In this document: positions 48,489 to 57,513 of the stretch, one piece after another | How positions within the stretch are numbered: position 1 is the first letter of the stretch | Layout: the number at the start of each line of letters is the position of its first letter | Source of the DNA: Pseudomonas sp. S04 | GTDB taxonomy: Bacteria > Pseudomonadota > Gammaproteobacteria > Pseudomonadales > Pseudomonadaceae | NCBI RefSeq assembly: GCF_009834545.1 | Contig: NZ_CP019427.1 | Location: 3,540,001 to 3,604,000 of the forward strand | Direction of reading: 5' to 3' | DNA: 64,000 nucleotides | The notes under the pieces: generated by a model | The model's input: only the letters and a program-made list of their open reading frames with translations | Told to the model about the DNA's origin: nothing | Database searches by the model: none | Program-made: the position numbers and the translations under genes

Positions 48489-49238
48489 ATGTACCCCACC
48501 CTCAACAGCTTCAAACCCTGCGACCTGCCGACCTTGCTCAGCAGCCTGCAAGCGATAACGCCGCTGCTCGACTCCCTGGCGGACGTGGTGTTTTTCATCA
48601 AGGACCGCGAGGCCCGCTACGCCTTCGTCAACCAGACCCTGGCTCGGCGCTGCGGCAAAAAACACAGCGACGAGTTGCTCGGGCTTACCGCCGACAGGGT
48701 GTTCCCGGCACGCTTCGGCCCGCTGTACACCGAGCAGGATCGCCGGGTCCTGGCCAGCGGCCGGGAACTGTCCGACCAGCTTGAGCTGCACCTTTATTAC
48801 GGCAACCAACCGGTCTGGTGCCTGACCCACAAACTCGCCTTGCGCGACCTGCAGGGGCAAATAGTCGGCCTGGCCGGCATTTCCCGCGACCTGCAACTGC
48901 CCCAGGCCAACCATCCGGCATTCCACAAACTCGCCGCGGTGGACGCCCATATCCGCAGCCACTTCGCCCGCCCCATCAGCCTCGCCGAACTGACCGCGCT
49001 CGCCGGGTTTTCCGTGGCGCAACTGGAGCGCCACTGCAAACGAGTGTTCCAGCTCACCCCACGGCAGATGATTCACAAGGCGCGGCTCGAGGAAGCTTCG
49101 CGACTATTGCTGGACAAAGACCTGCCCATCACCGAAATCGCCCTGCGCTGCGGCTACACCGACCACAGCGCCTTCAGCCGCCAATTCCGCGCCCTGACTA
49201 GTCTGTCGCCAAGCCAGTATCGCGATAACCAGCCCTAA
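48489..49238 (+). CDS. PAS-AraC regulator in the hydroxyproline locus
   Basis: 249 residues: N-terminal PAS domain (~20-130, FFIKDREARYAFVNQTLARRCG) and C-terminal AraC HTH (~150-249, LAELTALAGFSVAQLERHCKRVFQLTPRQMIHKARLEEA). ATG 48489 is chosen; the frame extends 23 codons upstream. Probably a second regulator (activator) of the locus, alongside GntR. Confidence 0.85.
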   Translation: MYPTLNSFKPCDLPTLLSSLQAITPLLDSLADVVFFIKDREARYAFVNQTLARRCGKKHSDELLGLTADRVFPARFGPLYTEQDRRVLASGRELSDQLELHLYYGNQPVWCLTHKLALRDLQGQIVGLAGISRDLQLPQANHPAFHKLAAVDAHIRSHFARPISLAELTALAGFSVAQLERHCKRVFQLTPRQMIHKARLEEASRLLLDKDLPITEIALRCGYTDHSAFSRQFRALTSLSPSQYRDNQP

Positions 49239-49256
49239 ACAGCTTGAGACCGCTAT

Positions 49257-49361
49257 CGCGAGCAAGCTCGCTCCCACAGGTTTGGTGCCTGCAACATCTG
49301 CGAGCACTCGAAACCACTGTTGGAGCGGGCGCCCGCTTGCGGCCTGCTCGCGAAGAACCCC
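49257..49361. repeat. REP pair downstream of the PAS-AraC gene
   Basis: CGCGAGCAAGCTCGCTCCCA at 49257 is the outward REP, identical in core to those of the 54331 array; GGAGCGGGCGCCCGCTTGCG at 49322 is the other type, shared with 40091 and 60698. Confidence 0.7.
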
Positions 49362-49618
49362 ATTACGCCGCGCTGAATCAGGTGCCACGCGCTGTAGTTG
49401 CGGTGGAACATCCGACAGCTCTCTCCCCTTGCCCCAGGTGTTCCTAAAAGGGGCGTGCGCCCACCCATTGCTCCCATATGTAACACCGCCCCCCCACCTC
49501 ACCCGACGGCCATGCTGTCACTCTGCCTCCAGCCAATTCGCCGCAGCACGCCTACCGCAAGGGCTGAGAAAAAAATCTGCTTTTACACTGGAAACAGGCA
49601 CGTTGATTGCTATTGTTA

Positions 49619-49634
49619 ATATCGTATACGAAAT
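49619..49634. promoter_or_regulatory. GntR operator candidate, site 2 (transport operon)
   Basis: ATATCGTATACGAAAT, 47 nt upstream of the binding-protein ATG. Identical over 16 nt to 56485-56500. Core TCGTATACGA is a perfect palindrome. Confidence 0.65.
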
Positions 49635-49679
49635 CCCCAATACGCTACCCAACAGCACTTCACCCATCACGAGGCCTCT

Positions 49680-50498
49680 ATGAAAAACCCCGCATTTGCC
49701 GTAGCCCTCAGCGCTGTGCTCAGTACCTCCTTTATTGCCACCGCCCAGGCCGACAAGCTCGACGACATCGTCGGTTCGGGCAAGCTGCGCTGCGCCGTGA
49801 CCCTGGACTTCCCGCCCATGGGTTTTCGCGATGAAGGTAACAACCCGGCGGGTTTCGACGTGGACTATTGCCACGACCTGGCGAAGATCCTCGGGGTCGA
49901 GGCTGAAGTGGTGGAGACGCCGTTCCCCGACCGGATTCCGGCGCTGGTCTCCGGGCGTGCCGACGTGATCGTTGCCTCCACTTCCGACACCCTGGAGCGG
50001 GCCAAGACCGTCGGCCTCACCGTGCCTTACTTCGCCTTCCAGATGGTGGTGCTGACCCGCGACAACACCGGCATCAACAGCTTCGACGACATCAAGGGCA
50101 AACCCGTCGGCAACACCAGCGGCACCTATGAAGCGATTGCCCTGGAAAAGGACGTGAAGAGCTGGGGCAGCGGCAGCTTCCGCGCCTACCAGTCGCAGAA
50201 CGACACCTTGCTGGCGGTCGCCCAGGGCCACATCGACGCCACGATCGTGACCAACACAGTTGCCGCCGCGACCATTAAGTCGGGCAAATACAAGAACCTG
50301 AAAATCGCCGGCAACGCCCCCTACGTGATCGACTACGTGTCGCTGGGCGCCAAGCGTAACGAGTACGGCCTGCTCAACTACCTCAACCTGTTCGTCAACC
50401 AGCAGGTGCGCACCGGGCGCTACAAAGAGCTGTTCGTCAAATGGGTCGGCACCGAGATCCCGCCGACCAACCTGACCGTGCCTCAGGTCTACTACTAA
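49680..50498 (+). CDS. Amino-acid ABC transporter periplasmic binding protein (hydroxyproline)
   Basis: 272 residues, family 3 solute-binding protein. Signal peptide MKNPAFAVALSAVLSTSFIATAQA; then KLRCAVTLDFPPMGFRDEGNNPAGFDVDYCHDLAKIL and GRADVIVASTSDTLERAKTV typical for polar amino acids. Operon with two permeases and an ATPase, interrupted by the dehydratase gene. Substrate inferred from context. Confidence 0.9.
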   Translation: MKNPAFAVALSAVLSTSFIATAQADKLDDIVGSGKLRCAVTLDFPPMGFRDEGNNPAGFDVDYCHDLAKILGVEAEVVETPFPDRIPALVSGRADVIVASTSDTLERAKTVGLTVPYFAFQMVVLTRDNTGINSFDDIKGKPVGNTSGTYEAIALEKDVKSWGSGSFRAYQSQNDTLLAVAQGHIDATIVTNTVAAATIKSGKYKNLKIAGNAPYVIDYVSLGAKRNEYGLLNYLNLFVNQQVRTGRYKELFVKWVGTEIPPTNLTVPQVYY

Positions 50499-50508
50499 GG
50501 TGTCCGGC

Positions 50509-52287
50509 ATGCCTAGGCTCACTTCTCTGACCGGGCGCTGTCTGGTCCCGGGCGCCGCCGAAGGCGCCTTGCTGTTCGCCGATGTCGGCCTGAGTTTCTG
50601 GGGCGGGGTCGATCCGTGCAGCGGTGAGGTCATCGACCGTCACCACCCCCTCAGCGGCCAACACCTGGCCGGCCGGGTGCTGGCGATTCCCAGCGGCCGC
50701 GGCTCCTGTACTGGCAGCAGCGTGCTGATGGAGTTGATCAGCAACGGTCATGCCCCAGCGGCACTGGTGCTGGCCGAACCGGATGAGATCCTGACCCTGG
50801 GCGTGCTCGTGGCGCAGACGATTTTCCAACGTTCCCTGCCGGTGCTGTGCATCGGCCGGGAGGCCTTTGCCACCCTGCGCGGCATGGCTGTCGCGCGGGT
50901 CGAAGACAGCGCCCTGAGCCTGTTCGAGCAAGCACCCGAAGATGCCTGGCAGGCACCCGACAACACCCTGCGCAAACCCGACAACCATAGCACCCTGGAG
51001 CTCAGCGAACTGGATCAGGCACTGCTCGCCGGCCACCATGGCCAGGCCGCGCAAGTGGCGATGCAGATCGTCCTGCGCATGGCCCGGTTGCAGGGCGCGC
51101 AACGCCTGGTGGATGTCACCCAGGCGCACATCGACGGCTGCATCTACACCGGTCCGGCCAGCCTGCGGTTTGCCGAACAACTGGTGCAGTGGGGCGCGAA
51201 AGTGCGCGTGCCCACCACCCTCAATTCGATCTCCGTGGACCAGCGCCGCTGGCGCGAACTGGGCATCGATCCTGCCCTCGGCGTACCGGCCAGTGCCCTG
51301 GGAGATGCCTACATGGCGATGGGCGCACAACTGAGCTTCACCTGTGCACCGTACCTGCTCGACAGCGCCCCCCAGGCCGGCGAGCAGATTGTCTGGGCTG
51401 AATCGAATGCCGTGGTCTACGCCAACAGCGTGCTCGGCGCGCGGACCCTCAAGTACCCGGACTACCTGGACATCTGCATTGCCCTCACCGGCCGTGCGCC
51501 CCTGATCGGCTGCCACCTGGACGCCCAGCGCAAGGCCGGTCTGCAGGTGCAGGTACCCGAACTGGCGGACCTGGACGACGCGTTCTACCCGCTGCTCGGC
51601 TACCACATCGGCGCCCTGGCAGGCAGCCGCATTCCCCTGGTGCTGGGCCTGGAACAGCGCCAACCGAGCCTGGATGATCTCAAGGCCTTCGGCGCGGCGT
51701 TCGCCACTACATCGGCGGCGCCGATGTTCCATATTGCCGGGGTCACCCCCGAGGCGCTCGACCCGCGCCAGGTGCTGGAGGCCGACGTCCTGCTCCCCCA
51801 GGAAAACATCCACCTGCAAGACCTGCTGGTGAGCTGGCGTGAACTCAACAGCGCCCGCGACAGCCGGGTCGATATGGTCTCCCTGGGCAACCCGCACTTT
51901 TCCCTGAGTGAATTTGGCCACTTGGCGCGCTTGTGTCGCGGCCGGCACAAGCACCCCGCGGTGGTGGTCGCCATCACCTGCGGCCGTGCAGTGCTGGAGC
52001 AGGCGCGGGCCGCCGGGCACATCGCGGTGATTGAAGCCTTCGGCGCGACCCTGGTCACCGACACCTGCTGGTGCATGCTCGGCGAGCCGGTGATCCCGCT
52101 GACGGCCACCACCCTGATGACCAACTCGGGCAAATACGCCCACTACGCACCCGGCCTGGTGGGGCGCAAGGTGCACTTCGCCAGCCTCAAGGAATGTGTC
52201 GAAGCCGCCTGCACCGCCACGGCCAGCGGACGCCTGCCGGCCTGGCTGCAACCTGCTGCCCGCCTGGAGAATCCTGCGCATGTTTGA
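50509..52287 (+). CDS. Aconitase X-type dehydratase, fused small and large domains (probable cis-3-hydroxy-L-proline dehydratase)
   Basis: 592 residues. The N-terminal ~140 residues are the small AcnX domain (DUF126-like, SGRGSCTGSSVLMELI), then the large DUF521-like domain with AHIDGCIYTGP, VPTTLNSISVDQRRW and SCAP-type FTCAPYLL cluster ligands and GNPHFSL. Fused AcnX enzymes dehydrate cis-3-hydroxy-L-proline to pyrroline-2-carboxylate. It sits between transporter genes; ATG 50509 is chosen over GTG 50500. Overlaps the permease gene by 8 nt. Confidence 0.85.
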   Translation: MPRLTSLTGRCLVPGAAEGALLFADVGLSFWGGVDPCSGEVIDRHHPLSGQHLAGRVLAIPSGRGSCTGSSVLMELISNGHAPAALVLAEPDEILTLGVLVAQTIFQRSLPVLCIGREAFATLRGMAVARVEDSALSLFEQAPEDAWQAPDNTLRKPDNHSTLELSELDQALLAGHHGQAAQVAMQIVLRMARLQGAQRLVDVTQAHIDGCIYTGPASLRFAEQLVQWGAKVRVPTTLNSISVDQRRWRELGIDPALGVPASALGDAYMAMGAQLSFTCAPYLLDSAPQAGEQIVWAESNAVVYANSVLGARTLKYPDYLDICIALTGRAPLIGCHLDAQRKAGLQVQVPELADLDDAFYPLLGYHIGALAGSRIPLVLGLEQRQPSLDDLKAFGAAFATTSAAPMFHIAGVTPEALDPRQVLEADVLLPQENIHLQDLLVSWRELNSARDSRVDMVSLGNPHFSLSEFGHLARLCRGRHKHPAVVVAITCGRAVLEQARAAGHIAVIEAFGATLVTDTCWCMLGEPVIPLTATTLMTNSGKYAHYAPGLVGRKVHFASLKECVEAACTATASGRLPAWLQPAARLENPAHV

Positions 52288-52945
52288 CTACAGCTTCCAA
52301 TGGCGCTCGGCCCTGCGCGCCCTGCCGGACATGCTTGCCGGCGCCCTGGTGACCTTCGAGACGGCAGCCCTGTCGATGATCTTCGGGGTGCTGATCGCCC
52401 TGGCCCTGACGGTGATGCGCGAAACCCGCAACCCGCTGCTGCGCGGGATCGGCAACGGCTGGGTATCGATTGCCCGCAACACCCCGTCGCTGTTCCAGAT
52501 CTACGTCCTGTACTTCGGCCTGGGTTCGCTCGGCTTGCATGTCAGTTCGTGGTTCGCCCTGCTCGCCGGGATCACCTTCAACAACGCCGGCTATCTGGCG
52601 GAAAACTTTCGCGGCGGCCTCAAGGCCGTGCCCGACACCCAGGTGCGTGCCGCACGCTCGCTGGGCATGAGCGCGTTCCAGGCCTATCGCCTGATCATCG
52701 TCCCGCAACTGCTGCGCATCGTCTTCTACCCGCTGACCAATCAAATGGTCTGGGCGGTACTGATGACCTCGCTGGGGGTGATCGTCGGGCTGAACAACGA
52801 CCTGACCGGGGTGACCCAGGACTACAACGTCAAGACGTTCCGCACCTTCGAGTACTTCGCCATTGCCGCGGTCCTGTACTACCTGATTGCCAAGGCGATC
52901 GTCGCGGTGGCCCGACTGCTGTCGTGGCGGCTGTTCCGTTACTGA
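52280..52945 (+). CDS. Amino-acid ABC transporter permease 1
   Basis: 221 residues, HisMQ-type permease with five membrane segments; the EAA-like loop is RAARSLGMSAFQAYRLIIVPQLLRI near 120-145. Starts 8 nt inside the AcnX gene end. Partner of permease 2. Confidence 0.93.
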   Translation: MFDYSFQWRSALRALPDMLAGALVTFETAALSMIFGVLIALALTVMRETRNPLLRGIGNGWVSIARNTPSLFQIYVLYFGLGSLGLHVSSWFALLAGITFNNAGYLAENFRGGLKAVPDTQVRAARSLGMSAFQAYRLIIVPQLLRIVFYPLTNQMVWAVLMTSLGVIVGLNNDLTGVTQDYNVKTFRTFEYFAIAAVLYYLIAKAIVAVARLLSWRLFRY

Positions 52946-52955
52946 GGAAGTGAGC

Positions 52956-53606
52956 ATGTTTACCACCAGCTTCTCGATCAATGACCTGCTGTTCCTGCTC
53001 AACGGTGCCTGGGTCACGCTGCAACTGACGTTCTGGTCGATCATCCTCGGCACCGTGGCCGGGCTGCTGTTTGGCTTGCTGCGCGCCCTGATGCCACGGG
53101 CCAGCCTGCCCCTGGCCTGGGTGCTGGACGTGTTTCGCAGCGTGCCGTTGCTGATCCAGTTCGTGCTGTTCAACTCGCTGAAAAGCATCGTCGGCCTGAA
53201 CATCAGCGCCTTCAGTGTCGGCTGCATCGTGCTGGGGGTGTACGCCGCGGCGTACTTCACCGAAATCGTGCGTAGCGGTGTGCTCTCGGTGCCCTACACC
53301 CTGCGCCGCGCCAGTCGTTCCCTGGGTCTGAGCTACCTGCAGGACCTGCGCTGGATCGTCCTGCCGATGGCTACCCGCGTGGCCTTCCCCGGCTGGCTGA
53401 ACCTGGTCCTGAGCGTGATGAAAGACACCGCGCTGGTGATGTGGATCGGCATCGTCGAACTGCTGCGCGCCTCGCAAACCATCGTCACCCGCATCCAGGA
53501 GCCGTTGTTGGTGCTGTGCGTCGCGGGTCTGATCTATTACGTCATGAGCCTGGTGGTTGCCCGCCTGGGCGCTCGTCTGGAAAGAAGGTGGCAAGAAAAT
53601 GATTGA
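52956..53606 (+). CDS. Amino-acid ABC transporter permease 2
   Basis: 216 residues, HisMQ-type permease; loop RRASRSLGLSYLQDLRWIVLPMATR near 113-137. GAGGAAG 6 nt upstream fixes ATG 52956. Overlaps the ATPase start by 8 nt. Confidence 0.93.
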   Translation: MFTTSFSINDLLFLLNGAWVTLQLTFWSIILGTVAGLLFGLLRALMPRASLPLAWVLDVFRSVPLLIQFVLFNSLKSIVGLNISAFSVGCIVLGVYAAAYFTEIVRSGVLSVPYTLRRASRSLGLSYLQDLRWIVLPMATRVAFPGWLNLVLSVMKDTALVMWIGIVELLRASQTIVTRIQEPLLVLCVAGLIYYVMSLVVARLGARLERRWQEND

Positions 53607-54321
53607 GATCGACAACGTACACAAATCCTTCGGCGACCTGGAAGTGGTCAAGGGCGTCAGCCTGACGGTGAACAAGGGCGAGGTGGTGTCGATCATCGGC
53701 GGCTCCGGCTCCGGCAAGTCGACCCTGCTGATGTGCATCAACGGCCTGGAACCGATCCAGAAAGGCAACATCCGCGTCGACGGCATCGAGGTCCACGGCA
53801 ACGGCACCGACCTCAACCGCCTGCGGCAGAAAATCGGCATCGTGTTCCAGCAATGGAACGCCTTCCCGCACCTGACGGTCCTGGAGAACGTGATGCTGGC
53901 GCCGCGCAAAGTGCTCGGCAAAAGCAAGGCCGAGGCTGAGGAGCTGGCGGTCAGGCAACTGACTCACGTGGGCCTGGGCGACAAGCTCAAGACCTTCCCC
54001 GGCAAGCTTTCCGGCGGCCAGCAACAACGCATGGCCATCGCCCGCGCCCTGGCGATGTCGCCGGACTACATGCTGTTCGACGAAGCCACCTCGGCCCTCG
54101 ACCCGCAGTTGGTGGGCGAAGTCCTGGACACCATGCGCATGCTCGCCGAAGACGGCATGACCATGGTCCTGGTGACCCACGAAATCCGCTTCGCGCGGGA
54201 TGTCTCCGACCGCGTGGCGTTCTTTCGCAACGGCCTGGTGCACGAGATCGGCTCGCCGGACCAGGTCATCGGCAACCCGCTGCACGCAGAGACGGCGGCG
54301 TTTCTCAAATCGGTGAAATAA
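53599..54321 (+). CDS. Amino-acid ABC transporter ATP-binding protein
   Basis: 240 residues, polar amino-acid (GlnQ/HisP) type. Walker [10 protein letters not shown] near 34-42, signature [15 protein letters not shown], Walker [14 protein letters not shown]. Followed directly by the REPIN array. Confidence 0.95.
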   Translation: MIEIDNVHKSFGDLEVVKGVSLTVNKGEVVSIIGGSGSGKSTLLMCINGLEPIQKGNIRVDGIEVHGNGTDLNRLRQKIGIVFQQWNAFPHLTVLENVMLAPRKVLGKSKAEAEELAVRQLTHVGLGDKLKTFPGKLSGGQQQRMAIARALAMSPDYMLFDEATSALDPQLVGEVLDTMRMLAEDGMTMVLVTHEIRFARDVSDRVAFFRNGLVHEIGSPDQVIGNPLHAETAAFLKSVK

Positions 54322-54330
54322 CCCCAATCC

Positions 54331-55353
54331 TGTGGGAGCTGGCTTGCCCGCGATGGTCGTCAACGATGACACGTGCAGTCTGGACAAACGCGTCGCTCTT
54401 GCGACCATCGCGAGCAAGCTCGCTCCCACAGGGTTGGGTGGTGTACACAAAATCGATGGCCGCCACAGATCAATGTGGGAGCTGGCTTGCCAGCGATGGT
54501 CGTCAACGATGACATGTGCAGTCTGGATAAACCCGTCGCTCTTGCGACCTTCGCGAGCAAGCTCGCTCCTACAGGGTTGGGTGGTGTACACAAAATCGAT
54601 GGCCGCCACAGATCAATGTGGGAGCTGGCCAGCGATGGTCGTCAACGATGACATGTGCAGTCTGGATAGACGCGTCGCTCTTGCGACCATCGCGAGCAAG
54701 CTCGCTCCCACAGGGTTGGGTGGTGTACACAAAATCGATGGCCGCCACAGATCAATGTGGGAGCGGGCTTGAAGCGATGGTCGTCAACGATGACATGTGC
54801 AGTCTGGATAAACCCGTCGCTCTTGCGACCATCGCGAGCAAGCTCGCTCCCACAGGGTTGGGTGGTGTACACAAAATCGATGGCCGCCACAGATCAATGT
54901 GGGAGCTGGCTTGCCAGCGATGGTCGTCAACGATGACATGTGCAGTCTGGATAAACCCGTCGCTCTTGCGACCTTCGCGAGCAAGCTCGCTCCTACAGGG
55001 TTGGGTGGTGTACACAAAATCGATGGCCGCCACAGATCAATGTGGGAGCTGGCTTGCCAGCGATGGTCGTCAACGATGACATGTGCAGTCTGGATAAACG
55101 CGTCGCTCTTGCGACCTTCGCGAGCAAGCTCGCTCCTACAGGGTTGGGTGGTGTACACAAAATCGATGGCCGCCACAGATCAATGTGGGAGCTGGCTTGC
55201 CAGCGATGGTCGTCAACGATGACACGTGCAGTCTGGACAAACGCGTCGCTCTTGCGACCATCGCGAGCAAGCTCGCTCCCACAGGGTTGGGTGGTGTACA
55301 CAAAATCGATGGCCGCCACAGATCAATGTGGGAGCGAGCCTGCTCGCGATGAG
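54331..55353. repeat. Tandem array of seven 139-143 bp REPIN units
   Basis: Units start at 54331, 54474, 54617, 54756, 54898, 55041 and 55184, with a partial eighth at 55327-55353. Each holds a REP (TGTGGGAGCTGGCTTGCC), a TGGTCGTCAACGATGACA stretch, an inverted REP (CGCGAGCAAGCTCGCTCC) and a spacer with GTGTACAC and ATCGAT. Copies 1 and 7 are of one type; inner copies vary between ACCATCGCG/CTCCCACA and ACCTTCGCG/CTCCTACA. Copy 3 lacks four bases. Open frames on both strands here are by-products. Confidence 0.95.
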
Positions 55354-55382
55354 GCCCAAATAGACAACAACAGGAGGACAGC

Positions 55383-56411
55383 ATGCGTTCATCAAAAGTC
55401 ATTCACGTCGTCAGTTGCCACGCCGAAGGCGAGGTCGGTGATGTAATCGTCGGTGGCGTTGCACCGCCACCCGGCGCCACGCTGTGGGAACAGTCGCGCT
55501 GGATCGCCCAGGACCAGACCCTGCGCAACTTCGTGCTCAACGAACCGCGCGGCGGAGTGTTCCGCCACGTCAACCTGCTGGTGCCGGCCAAGGACCCGCG
55601 GGCGCAGATGGGCTGGATCATCATGGAACCGGCCGACACCCCGCCGATGTCCGGGTCCAATTCCCTGTGCGTGGCCACCGTGCTGCTGGACAGCGGCATA
55701 TTGCCGATGACCGAACCACAAACCCGGCTGGTACTCGAAGCCCCGGGCGGCCTGATCGAAGCGGTCGCCGACTGCCGGGACGGCAAGGTGCAACGGGTGG
55801 AGGTGAAAAACGTGCCCTCCTTCGCCGATCGCCTCGACGCCTGGATCGAAGTCGAAGGCCTGGGATCGCTGCAGGTCGATACCGCCTACGGCGGCGACAG
55901 TTTTGTGATCGCCGATGCCCAAGCCCTGGGCTTCTCGATTCGTCCCGATGAGGCGGCGGACCTGGTGGCGGTCGGGCTGAAGATCACCCGCGCGGCCAAC
56001 GAGCAACTGGGCTTCGTCCACCCGCTGAACCCAGAGTGGTCGCACATTTCCTTCTGCCAACTGGCGGCCCCGATCGTGGTGGAGAACGGCATCGCCACTG
56101 GCGCCAACGCGGTGGTGATCCAGCCCGGCAAGATCGACCGCTCGCCCACCGGCACCGGCTGCTCGGCACGCATGGCGGTGTTACACGCCAAGGGCCTGAT
56201 GCAGGTCGGCGAACGCTTTATCGGCCGCTCGATCCTTGGCTCCGAGTTCCACTGCCGCATCGATTCGCTGACCGAAGTCGCCGGACGCGCTGCCATCTAC
56301 CCGTGCATTTCCGGGCGGGCCTGGATCACCGGCACCCATCAACACCTGCTCGACCCCAGCGACCCGTGGCCACAAGGCTATCGCTTGTCGGACACCTGGC
56401 CCGGCGCCTGA
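55383..56411 (+). CDS. Proline-racemase-like protein with Ser/Thr active-site pair
   Basis: 342 residues. Superfamily fold is clear, but the first catalytic Cys position reads MSGSNSL (Ser90) and the second [12 protein letters not shown] (Thr256). Cys/Cys members are racemases/epimerases, Cys/Thr are trans-3-hydroxy-L-proline dehydratases; Ser/Thr is a less common pair. By context a dehydratase or epimerase of a hydroxyproline isomer. AGGAGG 7 nt upstream. Shares the locus with the canonical epimerase at 44888. Confidence 0.8.
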   Translation: MRSSKVIHVVSCHAEGEVGDVIVGGVAPPPGATLWEQSRWIAQDQTLRNFVLNEPRGGVFRHVNLLVPAKDPRAQMGWIIMEPADTPPMSGSNSLCVATVLLDSGILPMTEPQTRLVLEAPGGLIEAVADCRDGKVQRVEVKNVPSFADRLDAWIEVEGLGSLQVDTAYGGDSFVIADAQALGFSIRPDEAADLVAVGLKITRAANEQLGFVHPLNPEWSHISFCQLAAPIVVENGIATGANAVVIQPGKIDRSPTGTGCSARMAVLHAKGLMQVGERFIGRSILGSEFHCRIDSLTEVAGRAAIYPCISGRAWITGTHQHLLDPSDPWPQGYRLSDTWPGA

Positions 56412-56484
56412 GTCTGCCCGGACCAACGGCAGCAAAACCCCTGTTTATTTTGCAAAAAGCACTAGCCGAGCTTCGGCATTTAAA

Positions 56485-56500
56485 ATATCGTATACGAAAT
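56485..56500. promoter_or_regulatory. GntR operator candidate, site 3 (deaminase gene)
   Basis: ATATCGTATACGAAAT, 25 nt before the deaminase ATG; exact copy of 49619-49634. Confidence 0.65.
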
Positions 56501-56524
56501 ACAAAAAACCAATCGGAGGCAACA

Positions 56525-57442
56525 ATGAGCAAGCGCATTAACTGGAGTGGCGTCTTCCCCGCGGTGACCACCCAATTCAACGATGACTTCTCGATCAACC
56601 TGGAAAAAACCCACCAGGTGATTTCCAACGTGATTCGCGATGGCGTATCCGGGCTGGTGGTCTGCGGTTCGGTAGGCGAAAACACCTCCCTGACCGCGGA
56701 AGAGAAAATCGCCGTGACCGAAGTCGCGGTCGACGCTTCCCGCGGTCGGGTCCCGGTGATCTGCGGCGTGGCCGAGTTCACCAGCGTGCAAGCGGCCAAA
56801 GTGGCCAACGCCGTGCGCCGGGTCGGGGTCGATGGCGTGATGCTGATGCCAGCGCTGGTCTACGGCTCCAAGCCGTTCGAGACCGCCGAGCACTACCGCT
56901 ACGTGGCGAAAAATGCCGACGTGCCGCTGATGGTCTACAACAACCCGCCGATCTACAAAAACGACGTGACCCCGGACATCCTGATTTCCCTGGCCGACTG
57001 CGACAACGTGGTGTGCTTCAAGGACTCCTCCGGCGACACCCGGCGCTTCATCGATGTGCGCAATGAAGTCGGCGATCGCTTCGTGCTGTTCGCCGGCCTC
57101 GACGACGTGGTCCTGGAAAGCATCGCCGTGGGTGCCGAAGGCTGGGTCTCGGGCATGTCCAACGTGTTCCCCAAGGAAGGCGAAACCATCTTCCGCCTGG
57201 CCAAGGCCGGGCGCTTCGCCGAAGCCATGCCGATCTATGAGTGGCTGATGCCGATCCTGCACCTCGATGCCCGTGCCGATCTGGTGCAGTGCATCAAGCT
57301 GTGTGAAGCCATCGCCGGTCGCGGCAGCGCGCTGACCCGTCCGCCACGCCTGGCCCTGCCGGAAGCCGATCGGGCATTCGTCGAGCAGATCATGGCCAAG
57401 GCCCTGGCCAACCGTCCGCAGTTGCCGGACGTCGGTCTCTGA
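56525..57442 (+). CDS. Pyrroline-4-hydroxy-2-carboxylate deaminase (DapA family)
   Basis: 305 residues, (beta/alpha)8 class I aldolase superfamily. [16 protein letters not shown] is the pyruvate-type binding loop, MVYNNPPIY gives Tyr138, and [10 protein letters not shown] the Schiff-base Lys166. DapA itself is a biosynthesis enzyme; here between epimerase/dehydrogenase and ketoglutarate-semialdehyde dehydrogenase the deaminase role fits. Product is alpha-ketoglutarate semialdehyde. Start at ATG 56525 with GGAGG upstream; the longer frame is not real. Confidence 0.88.
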   Translation: MSKRINWSGVFPAVTTQFNDDFSINLEKTHQVISNVIRDGVSGLVVCGSVGENTSLTAEEKIAVTEVAVDASRGRVPVICGVAEFTSVQAAKVANAVRRVGVDGVMLMPALVYGSKPFETAEHYRYVAKNADVPLMVYNNPPIYKNDVTPDILISLADCDNVVCFKDSSGDTRRFIDVRNEVGDRFVLFAGLDDVVLESIAVGAEGWVSGMSNVFPKEGETIFRLAKAGRFAEAMPIYEWLMPILHLDARADLVQCIKLCEAIAGRGSALTRPPRLALPEADRAFVEQIMAKALANRPQLPDVGL

Positions 57443-57448
57443 GTGAGT

Positions 57449-57490
57449 GCCGGGCGGACCTTCGCAGGTCCGGCCCGGCTGCCTGTTTTT
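57449..57490 (+). terminator. Strong hairpin terminator after the deaminase gene
   Basis: GCCGGGCGGACC pairs with GGTCCGGCCCGGC around a TTCGCA loop, followed by TGCCTGTTTTT. It may separate the deaminase transcript from the carrier gene. Confidence 0.75.
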
Positions 57491-57513
57491 GCGCCCCTAC
57501 AGGAAACGCCAGC

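Larger units (their letters stand above)
49239..49679. other. 441 nt intergenic region: REP pair plus promoter of the transport operon
   Basis: Contains REP elements near 49257-49280 and 49320-49361 and the GntR operator candidate at 49619-49634. No gene supported. Confidence 0.65.

Noticed and set aside
50437..52281. 614-codon minus-strand open frame opposite aconitase X
   Set aside because: Shadow; low-complexity Ala/Gly/Arg/Gln composition.
54331..55353. Regular repeats that might be a CRISPR array
   Set aside because: Units are ~143 bp, the whole unit including spacer is conserved, and cores are REP palindromes. No cas genes.
54332..55446. Overlapping open frames on both strands encoding a repeated ~47-residue peptide
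   Set aside because: They arise from the REPIN array; the 143 nt period is not a multiple of three and both strands give similar open frames. No ribosome sites or family resemblance.
56036..56524. Long N-terminal extension of the deaminase frame
   Set aside because: Overlaps the proline-racemase-like gene; the DapA-like sequence begins at 56525 after GGAGG.
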